Shown here: positions 46,800 to 54,464 of the stretch, one piece after another
Numbering within the stretch: position 1 is the first letter of the stretch
Layout of the letters: each line of letters begins with the position of its first letter
From: Methylophilaceae bacterium
GTDB taxonomy: Bacteria > Pseudomonadota > Gammaproteobacteria > Burkholderiales > Methylophilaceae
Direction: 5' to 3'
Assembly (NCBI GenBank): GCA_028247015.1
Contig: JAOKFJ010000002.1
Span: forward strand, 1 to 64,000
DNA length: 64,000 nt
Translations under genes and position numbers: made by a program
The notes under the pieces: generated by a model
Told to the model about the DNA's origin: nothing
Databases searched by the model: none
What the model saw: only the letters and a program-made list of their open reading frames with translations

Positions 46800-48253
46800 A
46801 TTATTCGTATAATTGGCGATTAGAAAATAGCTATGCCCATCTGCCGGAACATTTTTTCACTCGTATTAATCCCACGCCTGTAAGTAAGCCGCGGCTTATA
46901 TTATTTAATGCTGACCTTGCAAAATTTCTCGGTATTGATTTACCTATTGATGACAAAGATACACTTGCCCAACTCTTTTCTGGTAATAAACTACCAGATG
47001 ATGCAAAACCTATTGCACAGGCCTATGCTGGTCATCAGTTCGGCCATTTTTCTATACTAGGGGATGGTCGTGCTCACTTAATTGGAGAGCAAGTCACACC
47101 CGATGACAGACGCTTCGATATTCAGCTTAAAGGTTCTGGCCCAACACCTTATTCACGAGGTGGGGATGGGCGGGCAGCTCTGGCTCCAATGCTTCGGGAA
47201 TACCTTATTAGTGAAGCGATGCATGCATTAAACATTGCTTCAACCCGAAGTCTCGCTGTGGTATCAACTGGTGAATCAGTCATGCGCGCATCAGTATTAG
47301 ATGGCGCAATTCTTACACGTGTTGCTTCTAGTCACTTACGAGTAGGTACTTTTGAATATGCCAAGGCTACGCAGGGTCTTGAGGAATTAAAGCAATTAGC
47401 TGATTATGCAATAGCGAGACATTATCCTGAACTAAATGACCACGAAAACCCTTACCTCGGCCTTCTTAATGCAGTAATTGAGAAGCAGGCTAAGCTTGTG
47501 GCTGCATGGATGCATGTTGGGTTTATCCATGGTGTGATGAATACCGATAATATGACGATTAGTGGTGAAACGATTGATTATGGTCCCTGTGCTTTCATGG
47601 ATATTTTTTCTATGGGGGCAGTGTTTAGCTCGATTGATTCTCGTGGACGCTATAAGTATGGAAGTCAGGCACATGCAGCCCAATGGAATCTGTCACGGCT
47701 AGCGGATAGCTTACTGCCACTTTTAGACAAGGATGCGGATAAAGCAGTGAAGCTTGCAGAAGTAGCGATTGGGGGGTACAGCATAACCTTTAATGAGGCG
47801 TGGATTAAAGGTATGCGTTGCAAGCTTGGATTATTTGGAGAGGAAGCCGACGATGTTTCCCTCATACAGGGCCTTTTAGATTGGATGCAAAATTCGAAAG
47901 CAGACTACACAAGTACTTTTCGTCATCTGACTCAAGAGAATACCCCAGAAAATGAAATCTATAATTCAATGGAATTTAAAAAATGGCACACGTTATGGAA
48001 AAGAAGACTCACTCGAAACTCAAAGCCCCTAAAAGCTTCTTTTTGTCTAATGCGTGAGAGTAATCCCGTAATCATTCCGAACAACTATTATGTAGAAGAG
48101 GTATTGGTACAAGCAGAAAATGCTAATTTAAAGCCATTCTTGTCTTTGCTTAAGGCCTTGAAGAATCCGTTTGAGGAAACATTATCCAATCAGGCTTACC
48201 GTAACCCAGCTATTCGACCGGATCCAAATTACCAGACTTTTTGTGGCACATAA
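46796..48253 (+). CDS. selO: Protein adenylyltransferase SelO (YdiU)
   Basis: 485 residues, full length, ending YQTFCGT as in relatives. Pseudokinase-fold AMPylase: AYAGHQFGHFSILGDGRAHLIGEQ, DIQLKGSGPTPYSRGGDGRA, MREYLISEAMHAL, STRSLAVVSTGE, GVMNTDNMTISGETIDYGPCAFMD. SelO transfers AMP to Ser/Thr/Tyr of metabolic and redox proteins under oxidative stress. Base composition looks clearly less AT-rich than neighbours (about 48% G+C in one 60-base line), which may mean transfer or strong codon selection. Confidence 0.95.
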   Translation: MNYSYNWRLENSYAHLPEHFFTRINPTPVSKPRLILFNADLAKFLGIDLPIDDKDTLAQLFSGNKLPDDAKPIAQAYAGHQFGHFSILGDGRAHLIGEQVTPDDRRFDIQLKGSGPTPYSRGGDGRAALAPMLREYLISEAMHALNIASTRSLAVVSTGESVMRASVLDGAILTRVASSHLRVGTFEYAKATQGLEELKQLADYAIARHYPELNDHENPYLGLLNAVIEKQAKLVAAWMHVGFIHGVMNTDNMTISGETIDYGPCAFMDIFSMGAVFSSIDSRGRYKYGSQAHAAQWNLSRLADSLLPLLDKDADKAVKLAEVAIGGYSITFNEAWIKGMRCKLGLFGEEADDVSLIQGLLDWMQNSKADYTSTFRHLTQENTPENEIYNSMEFKKWHTLWKRRLTRNSKPLKASFCLMRESNPVIIPNNYYVEEVLVQAENANLKPFLSLLKALKNPFEETLSNQAYRNPAIRPDPNYQTFCGT

Positions 48254-48301
48254 AATTTCAATGTATTACGATAAACTCTAGGATTGTAATTTTTAACCAG
48301 C

Positions 48302-48712
48302 CTAAATCTCAAATAAATTGATAAGAAACGGGAAGATAAAGGCGAAAAAAATCCCGACAGTAAAAATTCCTAGCGACACAAAGTAAATAATCAAGGATAA
48401 CCTTCGAGTTTTTTCACATGCATCTGCTAATTTTTTATCTGCAGGACAAGGAAGGCTTCTTGCAAGGTATTGAATTGCCCCAGAAATTATGAGCATGATA
48501 AAAGCACTAATAAATATCGGTATTTTATAGATAGAAAGAATAATTAATTGTGGAAATACCGAAATCAAAGAACTTAATGCGGCTCCGGCACCAATTGAAA
48601 CTAAAAGAGCAGGTAGTGCACAGCAAATAATAGTCCCGCTACTGGCAAATAAAGTTAGATAATTTAATATTTTATGTGACTTTATTGCATCTAATTCCTT
48701 ATTTAGACTCAT
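48302..48712 (-). CDS. MerT-like membrane metal transporter
   Basis: About 136 residues from MSLNKELDAIK. Four helices; the first has ASSGTIICCALPALLVSIGAGAAL with a CC pair as in MerT mercury transporters, and a cytoplasmic loop LPCPADKKLADACEKT with two further cysteines. It probably moves a soft metal (mercury or copper class) inward or outward. The track start at 48835 lies within the HMA gene, so I use the later ATG, which overlaps that gene by 14 bases. Confidence 0.65.
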   Translation of the reverse strand: MSLNKELDAIKSHKILNYLTLFASSGTIICCALPALLVSIGAGAALSSLISVFPQLIILSIYKIPIFISAFIMLIISGAIQYLARSLPCPADKKLADACEKTRRLSLIIYFVSLGIFTVGIFFAFIFPFLINLFEI

Positions 48713-49016
48713 ATTTTCTTTTAATCTCACTAACAGATTCAGATACAACCTCAATTTTTTTGACGTCGTATCCAGATTCGGTAATAACTGTTCTAATAAA
48801 ATTTTCGTCAATACCATTTTCATCATTTGATTCAATAGCGACGAAGTAATCCTCTAAATTTACAAAAACAGCCTTTACATTTTTAACTGATTCGAAACTT
48901 TTTTCTATGCCCTGTGCACAAAAGGCACAAACCATTCCAAGAACTTCAATTTTTTGCGTTAGTGCATGACTATTGGCACTAAAACATAAGACTCCTATTA
49001 CTATTAATTTTTTCAT
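48699..49016 (-). CDS. Periplasmic heavy-metal-associated (HMA) protein
   Basis: 105 residues. Signal peptide (MKKLIVIGVLCFSANSHA) and one HMA domain with GMVCAFCAQGIEKSF, the CxxC metal site of MerP/CopZ-type chaperones. It likely hands soft metal ions to the MerT-like membrane protein encoded just downstream, as MerP does for MerT. Part of the csoR operon. Confidence 0.85.
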   Translation of the reverse strand: MKKLIVIGVLCFSANSHALTQKIEVLGMVCAFCAQGIEKSFESVKNVKAVFVNLEDYFVAIESNDENGIDENFIRTVITESGYDVKKIEVVSESVSEIKRKYESK

Positions 49017-49027
49017 TGTTTAAACTC

Positions 49028-49618
49028 CTAAAATGTATACATCAAGTGAAGAGATGGGTCTCCATCCGTTATTCCTGCGTCCATAAATATAGCTTTATTT
49101 ATTAGCCTTAATGTTGGGGTATATTCAATTTTTTTGAATAAGCTATTAGTATTTTTAGCTTTTAAAATAAACCAAGGCTGTGTTTCGTTATAACCTGTTT
49201 CATAGAATGAAAATCCACCCTCTATTTTAGTTGTATCAAAATTTTCGTGCCCAACTCTTAAGATCTGATGCGAAAATAAACTAAATAATCTTTTTGTCTC
49301 ATAATCAAATTGCAAAGTAGGGCTTAAGTAAGAGTGATCTTTATCCTTAAAATTTTTCTTAATATTTATTTTTCCAATATTAGTAAAAAGCCATAAATTA
49401 GTTTGTGAGCTAACTGCATTTTTTCTCATCAATCTCCTTAAATGAAATATGTTCCCAGCTCTTAATTTATATCCATTACCTTTAATTGTATGTGCTGATA
49501 TTCCAATGGCATTTTTTGCTGTTATTACATAACTAGATTCTAGGCTAACATGGTCTTTACTGGCTGTAGCCATTGTAGTTATAGATCCCTTGAAGCTCAT
49601 CGGCGCTGCATACAACAT
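49028..49618 (-). CDS. Outer-membrane-like beta protein of the csoR operon, start unclear
   Basis: At least 196 residues with alternating beta pattern and a terminal aromatic (LHLMYTF), suggesting a small outer-membrane barrel. The first ATG is at 49618, but the frame stays open for 19 codons upstream and reads like a signal peptide (NDKKIYALVLLVFLTYQSMLYAAP). No ATG, GTG or TTG lies there. An ATA at 49675 overlapping the csoR end, or an ATT, would be needed, or a base error exists. No family recognised. Confidence 0.55.
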   Translation of the reverse strand: MLYAAPMSFKGSITTMATASKDHVSLESSYVITAKNAIGISAHTIKGNGYKLRAGNIFHLRRLMRKNAVSSQTNLWLFTNIGKINIKKNFKDKDHSYLSPTLQFDYETKRLFSLFSHQILRVGHENFDTTKIEGGFSFYETGYNETQPWFILKAKNTNSLFKKIEYTPTLRLINKAIFMDAGITDGDPSLHLMYTF

Positions 49619-49664
49619 TGATTGATAAGTGAGAAATACTAAAAGTACTAGCGCATAAATTTTT

Positions 49665-49949
49665 TTATCGTTTATATAAATCTGTTAATTCCTTAATTTT
49701 TTCATCTTGAATATTTTTATCTTTTGAATGAAATGCTTCCATAACACAGCTTTCAAGGTGTTTTTGAAGCATAATAATCTCCAGTGACTTGCATGCGGAA
49801 CTAACAGCTTTTAGCTGTGTTATGATTTCAGGGCAGTATCTTCGTTCCTCAATCATTTTTTTTATTCCATTTAATTGGCCTGTAACTTTATTTATTCTTG
49901 TAATGTGTTTTTCATAATTTGGATGTTTTGTTTCAGAACAATTTTTCAC
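49665..49949 (-). CDS. csoR: CsoR/FrmR-family metal-sensing repressor
   Basis: 94 residues. Helical repressor: HITRINKVTGQLNGIKKMIEERRYCPEIITQLKAVSSACKSLEIIMLQKHLESCVMEAF. Cys in RYCPEI, His in QKHL and Cys in ESCV give the C-H-C copper(I) site of CsoR rather than the formaldehyde or nickel types. It represses until metal binds. A near-ideal operator lies upstream of its start. First gene of the operon with the beta protein, HMA and MerT-like genes. Confidence 0.85.
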   Translation of the reverse strand: MKNCSETKHPNYEKHITRINKVTGQLNGIKKMIEERRYCPEIITQLKAVSSACKSLEIIMLQKHLESCVMEAFHSKDKNIQDEKIKELTDLYKR

Positions 49950-49981
49950 TAGTTTTCCTTAATTATAATTTTGAATACATA

Positions 49982-50002
49982 ATATACCCCATAGGGGTAT
50001 AT
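49982..50002. promoter_or_regulatory. Candidate CsoR operator
   Basis: A perfect inverted repeat: ATATACCCC, ATA spacer, GGGGTATAT. It lies 33 bases upstream of the csoR start. The G/C tract with AT flanks is the form used by CsoR/RcnR/FrmR-type repressors, so self-regulation of the operon is likely. A DUF3147-like gene starts 74 bases away on the other strand. Confidence 0.7.
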
Positions 50003-50075
50003 ATCAAATTTTTCTAATAAATAAATTGATTATGGTTGTAATTGAATTAATTATTTTTTTTGGTGTCAGAAAAAT

Positions 50076-50411
50076 ATGTCTATATTATTTAAAATTATTA
50101 TTGCAGTTATTATAATTGTTGCAGCTACTGAGCTCAGTAAAAGAAGTACAACGTTGGCAGCTATTTTACTTGCAATGCCAATTGTATTATTTGTGTCCTT
50201 CACGCTAATATGGGAAGAATCAAAGGATGCCAATAAAATAGCAATGCTTACGCACGAAACTCTTATGTTTATATTGCCAGTGCTTCCATTCTTATTTCTA
50301 TTAAGCTACATGTTAAAAAATGGGACTAATTTTTACATATCCTTAGGTGTCTCTTCACTTGGAATTATTTTGGCGACACTTTTAGTACAAAAATATTTTT
50401 TTCAAACTTAA
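50076..50411 (+). CDS. DUF3147-like small membrane protein
   Basis: 111 residues, about four helices: IIIAVIIIVAATELSKRSTTLAAILLAMPIVLFVSFTLIWEES, then LPVLPFLFLLSYML and IGIILATLLVQ-type last helix. Resembles DUF3147 proteins. Function unknown. It is divergent from csoR with the operator in between, so it may share control. Confidence 0.65.
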   Translation: MSILFKIIIAVIIIVAATELSKRSTTLAAILLAMPIVLFVSFTLIWEESKDANKIAMLTHETLMFILPVLPFLFLLSYMLKNGTNFYISLGVSSLGIILATLLVQKYFFQT

Positions 50412-50492
50412 TATTCACTATAAAGCATAATAAATTCTTAGTATGAGGGATTTACTATACAATTTAGACGGTCAATATTTAACGGAAATATT

Positions 50493-51143
50493 ATGTGTCC
50501 AGCATGCTATCTTAATGGCTTTTTATTCTTAATATTTGGAGCTAGTGGTGCCTCAATAGCCAATAATCCATGGGTTATTGCACTTGCTATTGTATTGACT
50601 TTGGCAGGTCTCTATTGGATGTGGAAAGCATGGAAAAAAAGGACACCCGGTAAAACAATGAAAAATTTAAAAACAACGATTATTTTTCTGCTAGTTTTTG
50701 CTGCAGGTTTCACTACAGCTTCATACATTACTCACGAATACTTCAAAAATTTATATGAGCAACAAACAAGGTTATCTTCTTTTGTAACAGAAAATGGAGA
50801 TAAGAATGAATCCATATATATAATATCCCCTAAAGACGGAGAAGAAGTTACTAATCCAGTGAAGGTAGTATTTGGCCTTAAAGATATGGGGGTAGCACCA
50901 GCAGGAACGATTAGGAAGAATACAGGCCATCATCATTTATTAGTTAACTTAGATGTACTTCCAGATCTAGATTTACCCTTGCCTAGCAATAAAAATTTAA
51001 TTCACTTTGGTTTGGGCCAGACAGAAACTGATATTAAATTAGATAAGGGAATTAATACGCTACAATTAATACTAGGCAATCACATGCATGTGCCTCATCA
51101 GCCACCATTAATCTCAAAAAAGATTAAAGTTATTGTGAAATAA
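50493..51143 (+). CDS. DUF4399 protein with N-terminal membrane segments
   Basis: 216 residues. Two hydrophobic segments (YLNGFLFLIFGASGASIA and WVIALAIVLTLAGLYWMW), then a third (TIIFLLVFAAGFTTASYI), then a C-terminal DUF4399 domain: IYIISPKDGEEVTNPVKVVFGLKDMGVAPAGTIRKNTGHHHLLVN and GNHMHVPHQPPL. The histidines (GHHHL, GNHMHVPH) may bind metal. The N-terminal MCPACYLNG with a CxxC may be an added module; the ATG for MKNLKTTIIF inside the frame would give a plain anchored DUF4399 protein. Function unknown. Confidence 0.7.
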   Translation: MCPACYLNGFLFLIFGASGASIANNPWVIALAIVLTLAGLYWMWKAWKKRTPGKTMKNLKTTIIFLLVFAAGFTTASYITHEYFKNLYEQQTRLSSFVTENGDKNESIYIISPKDGEEVTNPVKVVFGLKDMGVAPAGTIRKNTGHHHLLVNLDVLPDLDLPLPSNKNLIHFGLGQTETDIKLDKGINTLQLILGNHMHVPHQPPLISKKIKVIVK

Positions 51144-51152
51144 AATTTAAAA

Positions 51153-51506
51153 TTATTTGTGTAGGTGGAAAACTTTATTCATTATTTTCCAATGATTATC
51201 AAGCTTTAACAAAGTAAATAGGTCAGTAAATTTATGACCAGACCAATTATCAGACTCTAGTCTAACGGTCGCGACCGTTCCTTCAATATCAATACTAGCA
51301 ATATTTGCATTTAGTTCAGTGGCCGCAGGATTTTCATCAACCCAATCAAAAAGATTTTTTATTGGTCCAGAAAATAAATCATCTCCTATGTACCCAAAAA
51401 CTGTTGCCTCACTATGAAATGCTGGCTTCATATCATCTCCGTTTCCTGATGTTGCCCCTTTTATATAATGACTTATAGTTTTACTAATTAGGTCCTTATC
51501 ACTCAT
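51153..51506 (-). CDS. NTF2-like protein (putative lumazine-binding type)
   Basis: 117 residues. The alpha+beta cone fold pattern of SnoaL/DUF4440 proteins: ISHYIKGATSGNGDDMKPAFHSEATVFGYIGDDLFSGPI...VRLESDNWSGHKFTDLFTLLKLDNHWKIMNKVFHLHK. Looks like the putative lumazine-binding family (PF12893). No catalytic role assigned. It converges with the DUF4399 gene. Confidence 0.7.
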   Translation of the reverse strand: MSDKDLISKTISHYIKGATSGNGDDMKPAFHSEATVFGYIGDDLFSGPIKNLFDWVDENPAATELNANIASIDIEGTVATVRLESDNWSGHKFTDLFTLLKLDNHWKIMNKVFHLHK

Positions 51507-51658
51507 TTATTAATCCCCCATTTTTAATTTTAAAATATATATAAAATACACATTACTTGAGCGTATTAATTTATATAGTACTCCAATAGTTAAGTATTTA
51601 TAGGTAAAGCCGATGCATAACAGAAGACATAAATTAGGGACTTTGATATAATCTCAAC

Positions 51659-52399
51659 ATGAATCAAATCAACATTACACCAAAAGATATTAGTAGAATA
51701 TTTTGGGAGCTAATTTATGGGACAGAAGAAAATTTTAGCCCGTTAGACAGAGCAAATTTATTAAACACAATTTCTAAATTAGACATTCTTAGGTATCAAG
51801 AGATAGCTGATGAATCTTCTCAAGCTGAAGTTCGATTACATTACAATGAGACTACAGGTTCAACGACTCCAGCCCAAGCAATTGGACTTTACTACATAAC
51901 AAAATATTTTAGACCATTAAGGGTAATAGAGATTGGTACATGGATTGGTAAAAGCACTGTATCAATTGCATCTGCCATAGATACATATTCTCAAGCAGGT
52001 GAAATAGTAACCTGTGATGTGACGAATGATATTAAAATTCCATTTGAAGGAAAAACGAAAATTACCCAATTTCCAAAACAAGATAGCAATCAGATGCTGC
52101 AGCAACTTTCTGGTACATACGATCTTGTATTTATTGATGGAAAGATTATGCATAAAGATATACCACTTCTAAAGAATTTAATTACTCCAAAAACTATATT
52201 TGTTATTGATGATTTTGAAGGTCTTGCTAAGGGAGTTGAAAATGTTTCGATTCTTAGAGATAAAATAGACTTACTCAAGAGCCATTACTTGATAATGCCT
52301 CCAAACGAAAAAATACTTAATGATCACCGTTTTAAAACTACTTCTACAACAGCTGTTATAGTTCCTATGAAGACATTTACTCTTGCTGTAAGTCATTAA
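51659..52399 (+). CDS. Class I SAM-dependent methyltransferase (O-methyltransferase-like)
   Basis: 246 residues. SAM loop VIEIGTWIGKSTVSIA, acidic strand-2 end TCDVTNDIK, and LVFIDGKIMHKDIP with DDF near the active site, as in catechol O-methyltransferase-like or small-molecule O-methyltransferases. No known substrate. It heads a plus-strand trio with a GSCFA protein (80 bases downstream) and a 2OG oxygenase, suggesting a joint pathway. Confidence 0.75.
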   Translation: MNQINITPKDISRIFWELIYGTEENFSPLDRANLLNTISKLDILRYQEIADESSQAEVRLHYNETTGSTTPAQAIGLYYITKYFRPLRVIEIGTWIGKSTVSIASAIDTYSQAGEIVTCDVTNDIKIPFEGKTKITQFPKQDSNQMLQQLSGTYDLVFIDGKIMHKDIPLLKNLITPKTIFVIDDFEGLAKGVENVSILRDKIDLLKSHYLIMPPNEKILNDHRFKTTSTTAVIVPMKTFTLAVSH

Positions 52400-52479
52400 T
52401 ACATAGCCATTAAAAGCTACCTAAGGTTATTTTTTTGGTTTAAGAAGTTATTTGGATAATTTTTTACCTAGCTTAATTT

Positions 52480-53727
52480 ATGATTAATTTTTATAAAGAC
52501 AAACAAAATAATAGAAAAATACTCCCACGTTTTTTTTATAGAAACTTTATCGATCATATTAAAGAAAATAACCTATCAAAAGATAAAGCTATTGAATTAT
52601 TCGAAGATTTAGTTCTTTCAAGTAAGGGCTCTGATTATTTAAAATTTACATGGAATTTACCTAAAATATTTAATAAATATTTTAATAAAGAAGAAATTGT
52701 AAAGCTAGAATCTATATTGAAAAAAAAGCGCGATAAAAGATTAGGTAAAGCAAAAAAACATATTTATCCTCATGTTTCAGATGAATTCTCTCTTGATGGA
52801 AAATTTTTAGAGTCAGTTTTCGATACGAGTAAATTACCAGAAATATTAAAAAAAGATATTTTCTTTACTATGGGTAGTTGTTTTGCAAGAAATTTTTCTA
52901 ATTTTTTAAATGAAAAGGGAATCAAATCAAAAAACCTAGGTTTTGCAGAGGATTTAAATACACCGGGCTCTAATGCGTCTTTTTTAGATTTTGTTTCTAC
53001 AGAAAATAGGGAGCTTTTGACTGAAGAACTACCTAGTTTGATTAATCATTATTGGAGTTCGCTGAACCAAAAAGAAATAGATATTTTAATTAAAACAAAA
53101 ACAAATGAAATTTTAGCGGTTAAAGAATTAATAGAATCATGCACAAAAATTATTATTACATTAGGAAATACAATTGACTTCTATAAATCAATTGATGGAA
53201 ACGATGAGATTATCCCGAAGTTTATAAGCTTAGATCATTCTGAAGATATTGATACAAGAATTAATGCTGCCGCGAGAATAAAAAAAACTGGAGCTTATAT
53301 GAGGATGTCAACTTTTAGTGAAACAAAAAGTCATATAAAAAATATTCATAAATTTGTAAGAAAGTTAGCTCCAAAAGCAACACTTATCTTTACCGTTTCA
53401 CCAGTACCAATCGATAGCGTACTAGGAATAACAGACCTATTAAATTTAAATGCAATTGAGATAGACTGTATAAGTAAAAGTACTATAAGAACTGCTTTAT
53501 ATGAAGTTATGAATTCTGCTGAAATAATAAAAGACGATAATCTTTTTTATCTTCCCTCCTATGAAATTGTTAAGTGGGTCGCTCCTGTAATTGGCCTACC
53601 AATTTTTGGAAATGAAGATGCAGCATCGAGACATGTATCGAACGATATTTTGAATAGCGTTTGTGAATTTATATATAATGACATAAGTGATGACAGTATA
53701 ATTTCTAAACAAAAATATAGATTATAA
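52480..53727 (+). CDS. GSCFA-domain protein
   Basis: 415 residues. The name motif MGSCFARNFSNFLNEKGIKS lies near residue 130, followed by SFLDFVSTENRELLTEE, TKIIITLGNTIDFYKS and IFTVSPVPIDSVLG. GSCFA domains resemble GDSL/SGNH hydrolases, with Ser in GSCFA as the probable nucleophile. The first 110 residues are an extra charged helical region. It probably acts on an acylated or glycosylated substrate; unknown. The next gene starts three bases after its stop, so they are co-translated. Confidence 0.8.
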   Translation: MINFYKDKQNNRKILPRFFYRNFIDHIKENNLSKDKAIELFEDLVLSSKGSDYLKFTWNLPKIFNKYFNKEEIVKLESILKKKRDKRLGKAKKHIYPHVSDEFSLDGKFLESVFDTSKLPEILKKDIFFTMGSCFARNFSNFLNEKGIKSKNLGFAEDLNTPGSNASFLDFVSTENRELLTEELPSLINHYWSSLNQKEIDILIKTKTNEILAVKELIESCTKIIITLGNTIDFYKSIDGNDEIIPKFISLDHSEDIDTRINAAARIKKTGAYMRMSTFSETKSHIKNIHKFVRKLAPKATLIFTVSPVPIDSVLGITDLLNLNAIEIDCISKSTIRTALYEVMNSAEIIKDDNLFYLPSYEIVKWVAPVIGLPIFGNEDAASRHVSNDILNSVCEFIYNDISDDSIISKQKYRL

Positions 53728-53730
53728 AAT

Positions 53731-54459
53731 ATGGATATTTCTGAAGAATTAAAAATAGCATATAAGATTGCTAACAAACAAATCAATATTTTTCCGTACC
53801 CACATTTATATATAAACAATATATTTACAGACTCATTTTATAGCCAGATTATTAATCATCTTCCACACTTTGATCAGCTTAAAACTTTAAGCGATGTAAG
53901 ACCAGTAACTAAGGGAGCCTACAAAGAAAGGTTTGCCTTGAATCTAGACGATAAATCATTAGGTGTTTTAAGTGATAAAAATTATTTATTCTGGAGTAAT
54001 TTTCGAAAACAATTTTTGTCTGGTGGGATTAAGAATTTTTTACTTACTACAAAATTTTCAGCGTATGTAGAAGCAAGATTTTCTAATTTTAAAGAATTAT
54101 ATTTTTATGATGAGCTATTATTAATTAATGACACTCTAAATTATAGTCTGGGCCCACATACAGATTCCCCAAAAAAAGTTATGTCTTTTCTTTTTTACCT
54201 TCCAAGTGATGAATCTCAAATAGAACTAGGCACCTCAATTTATATTCCAAAAGATCGATCTTTTGCATGTGCAGGTCTTACGCATCACCTTCATGATGAT
54301 TTTATTAAAATTCATACTAATGATTTTCTACCTAACTCTGTATTTGGATTTATAAAGTGTAATAATTCATTTCATGGAGTAGAAAAAATAGTGAGTGATG
54401 AAAGAAGATGGGTACTTCTTTATGATATTTATGTTGGAGATAAACGTGAGGATAATTAA
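53731..54459 (+). CDS. 2OG-Fe(II) oxygenase (prolyl-hydroxylase-like)
   Basis: 242 residues. Iron ligands in LGPHTDSPKKVMSFLFYLPSD (HxD) and in FHGVEKIVSDERRWVLLYDIYV (distal His and the 2OG-binding Arg). Other parts: YPHLYINNIFTDSFYSQIINHLPHF. It is too short and differs from EctD, so it is not ectoine hydroxylase despite the nearby ectABC genes. Co-transcribed with the GSCFA and methyltransferase genes. Substrate unknown. Confidence 0.8.
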   Translation: MDISEELKIAYKIANKQINIFPYPHLYINNIFTDSFYSQIINHLPHFDQLKTLSDVRPVTKGAYKERFALNLDDKSLGVLSDKNYLFWSNFRKQFLSGGIKNFLLTTKFSAYVEARFSNFKELYFYDELLLINDTLNYSLGPHTDSPKKVMSFLFYLPSDESQIELGTSIYIPKDRSFACAGLTHHLHDDFIKIHTNDFLPNSVFGFIKCNNSFHGVEKIVSDERRWVLLYDIYVGDKREDN

Positions 54460-54464
54460 ACTAT

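Noticed and set aside
53731-54459. Ectoine hydroxylase (ectD) next to ectABC
   Set aside because: The protein is too short and lacks EctD motifs; it is on the other strand and in another operon.
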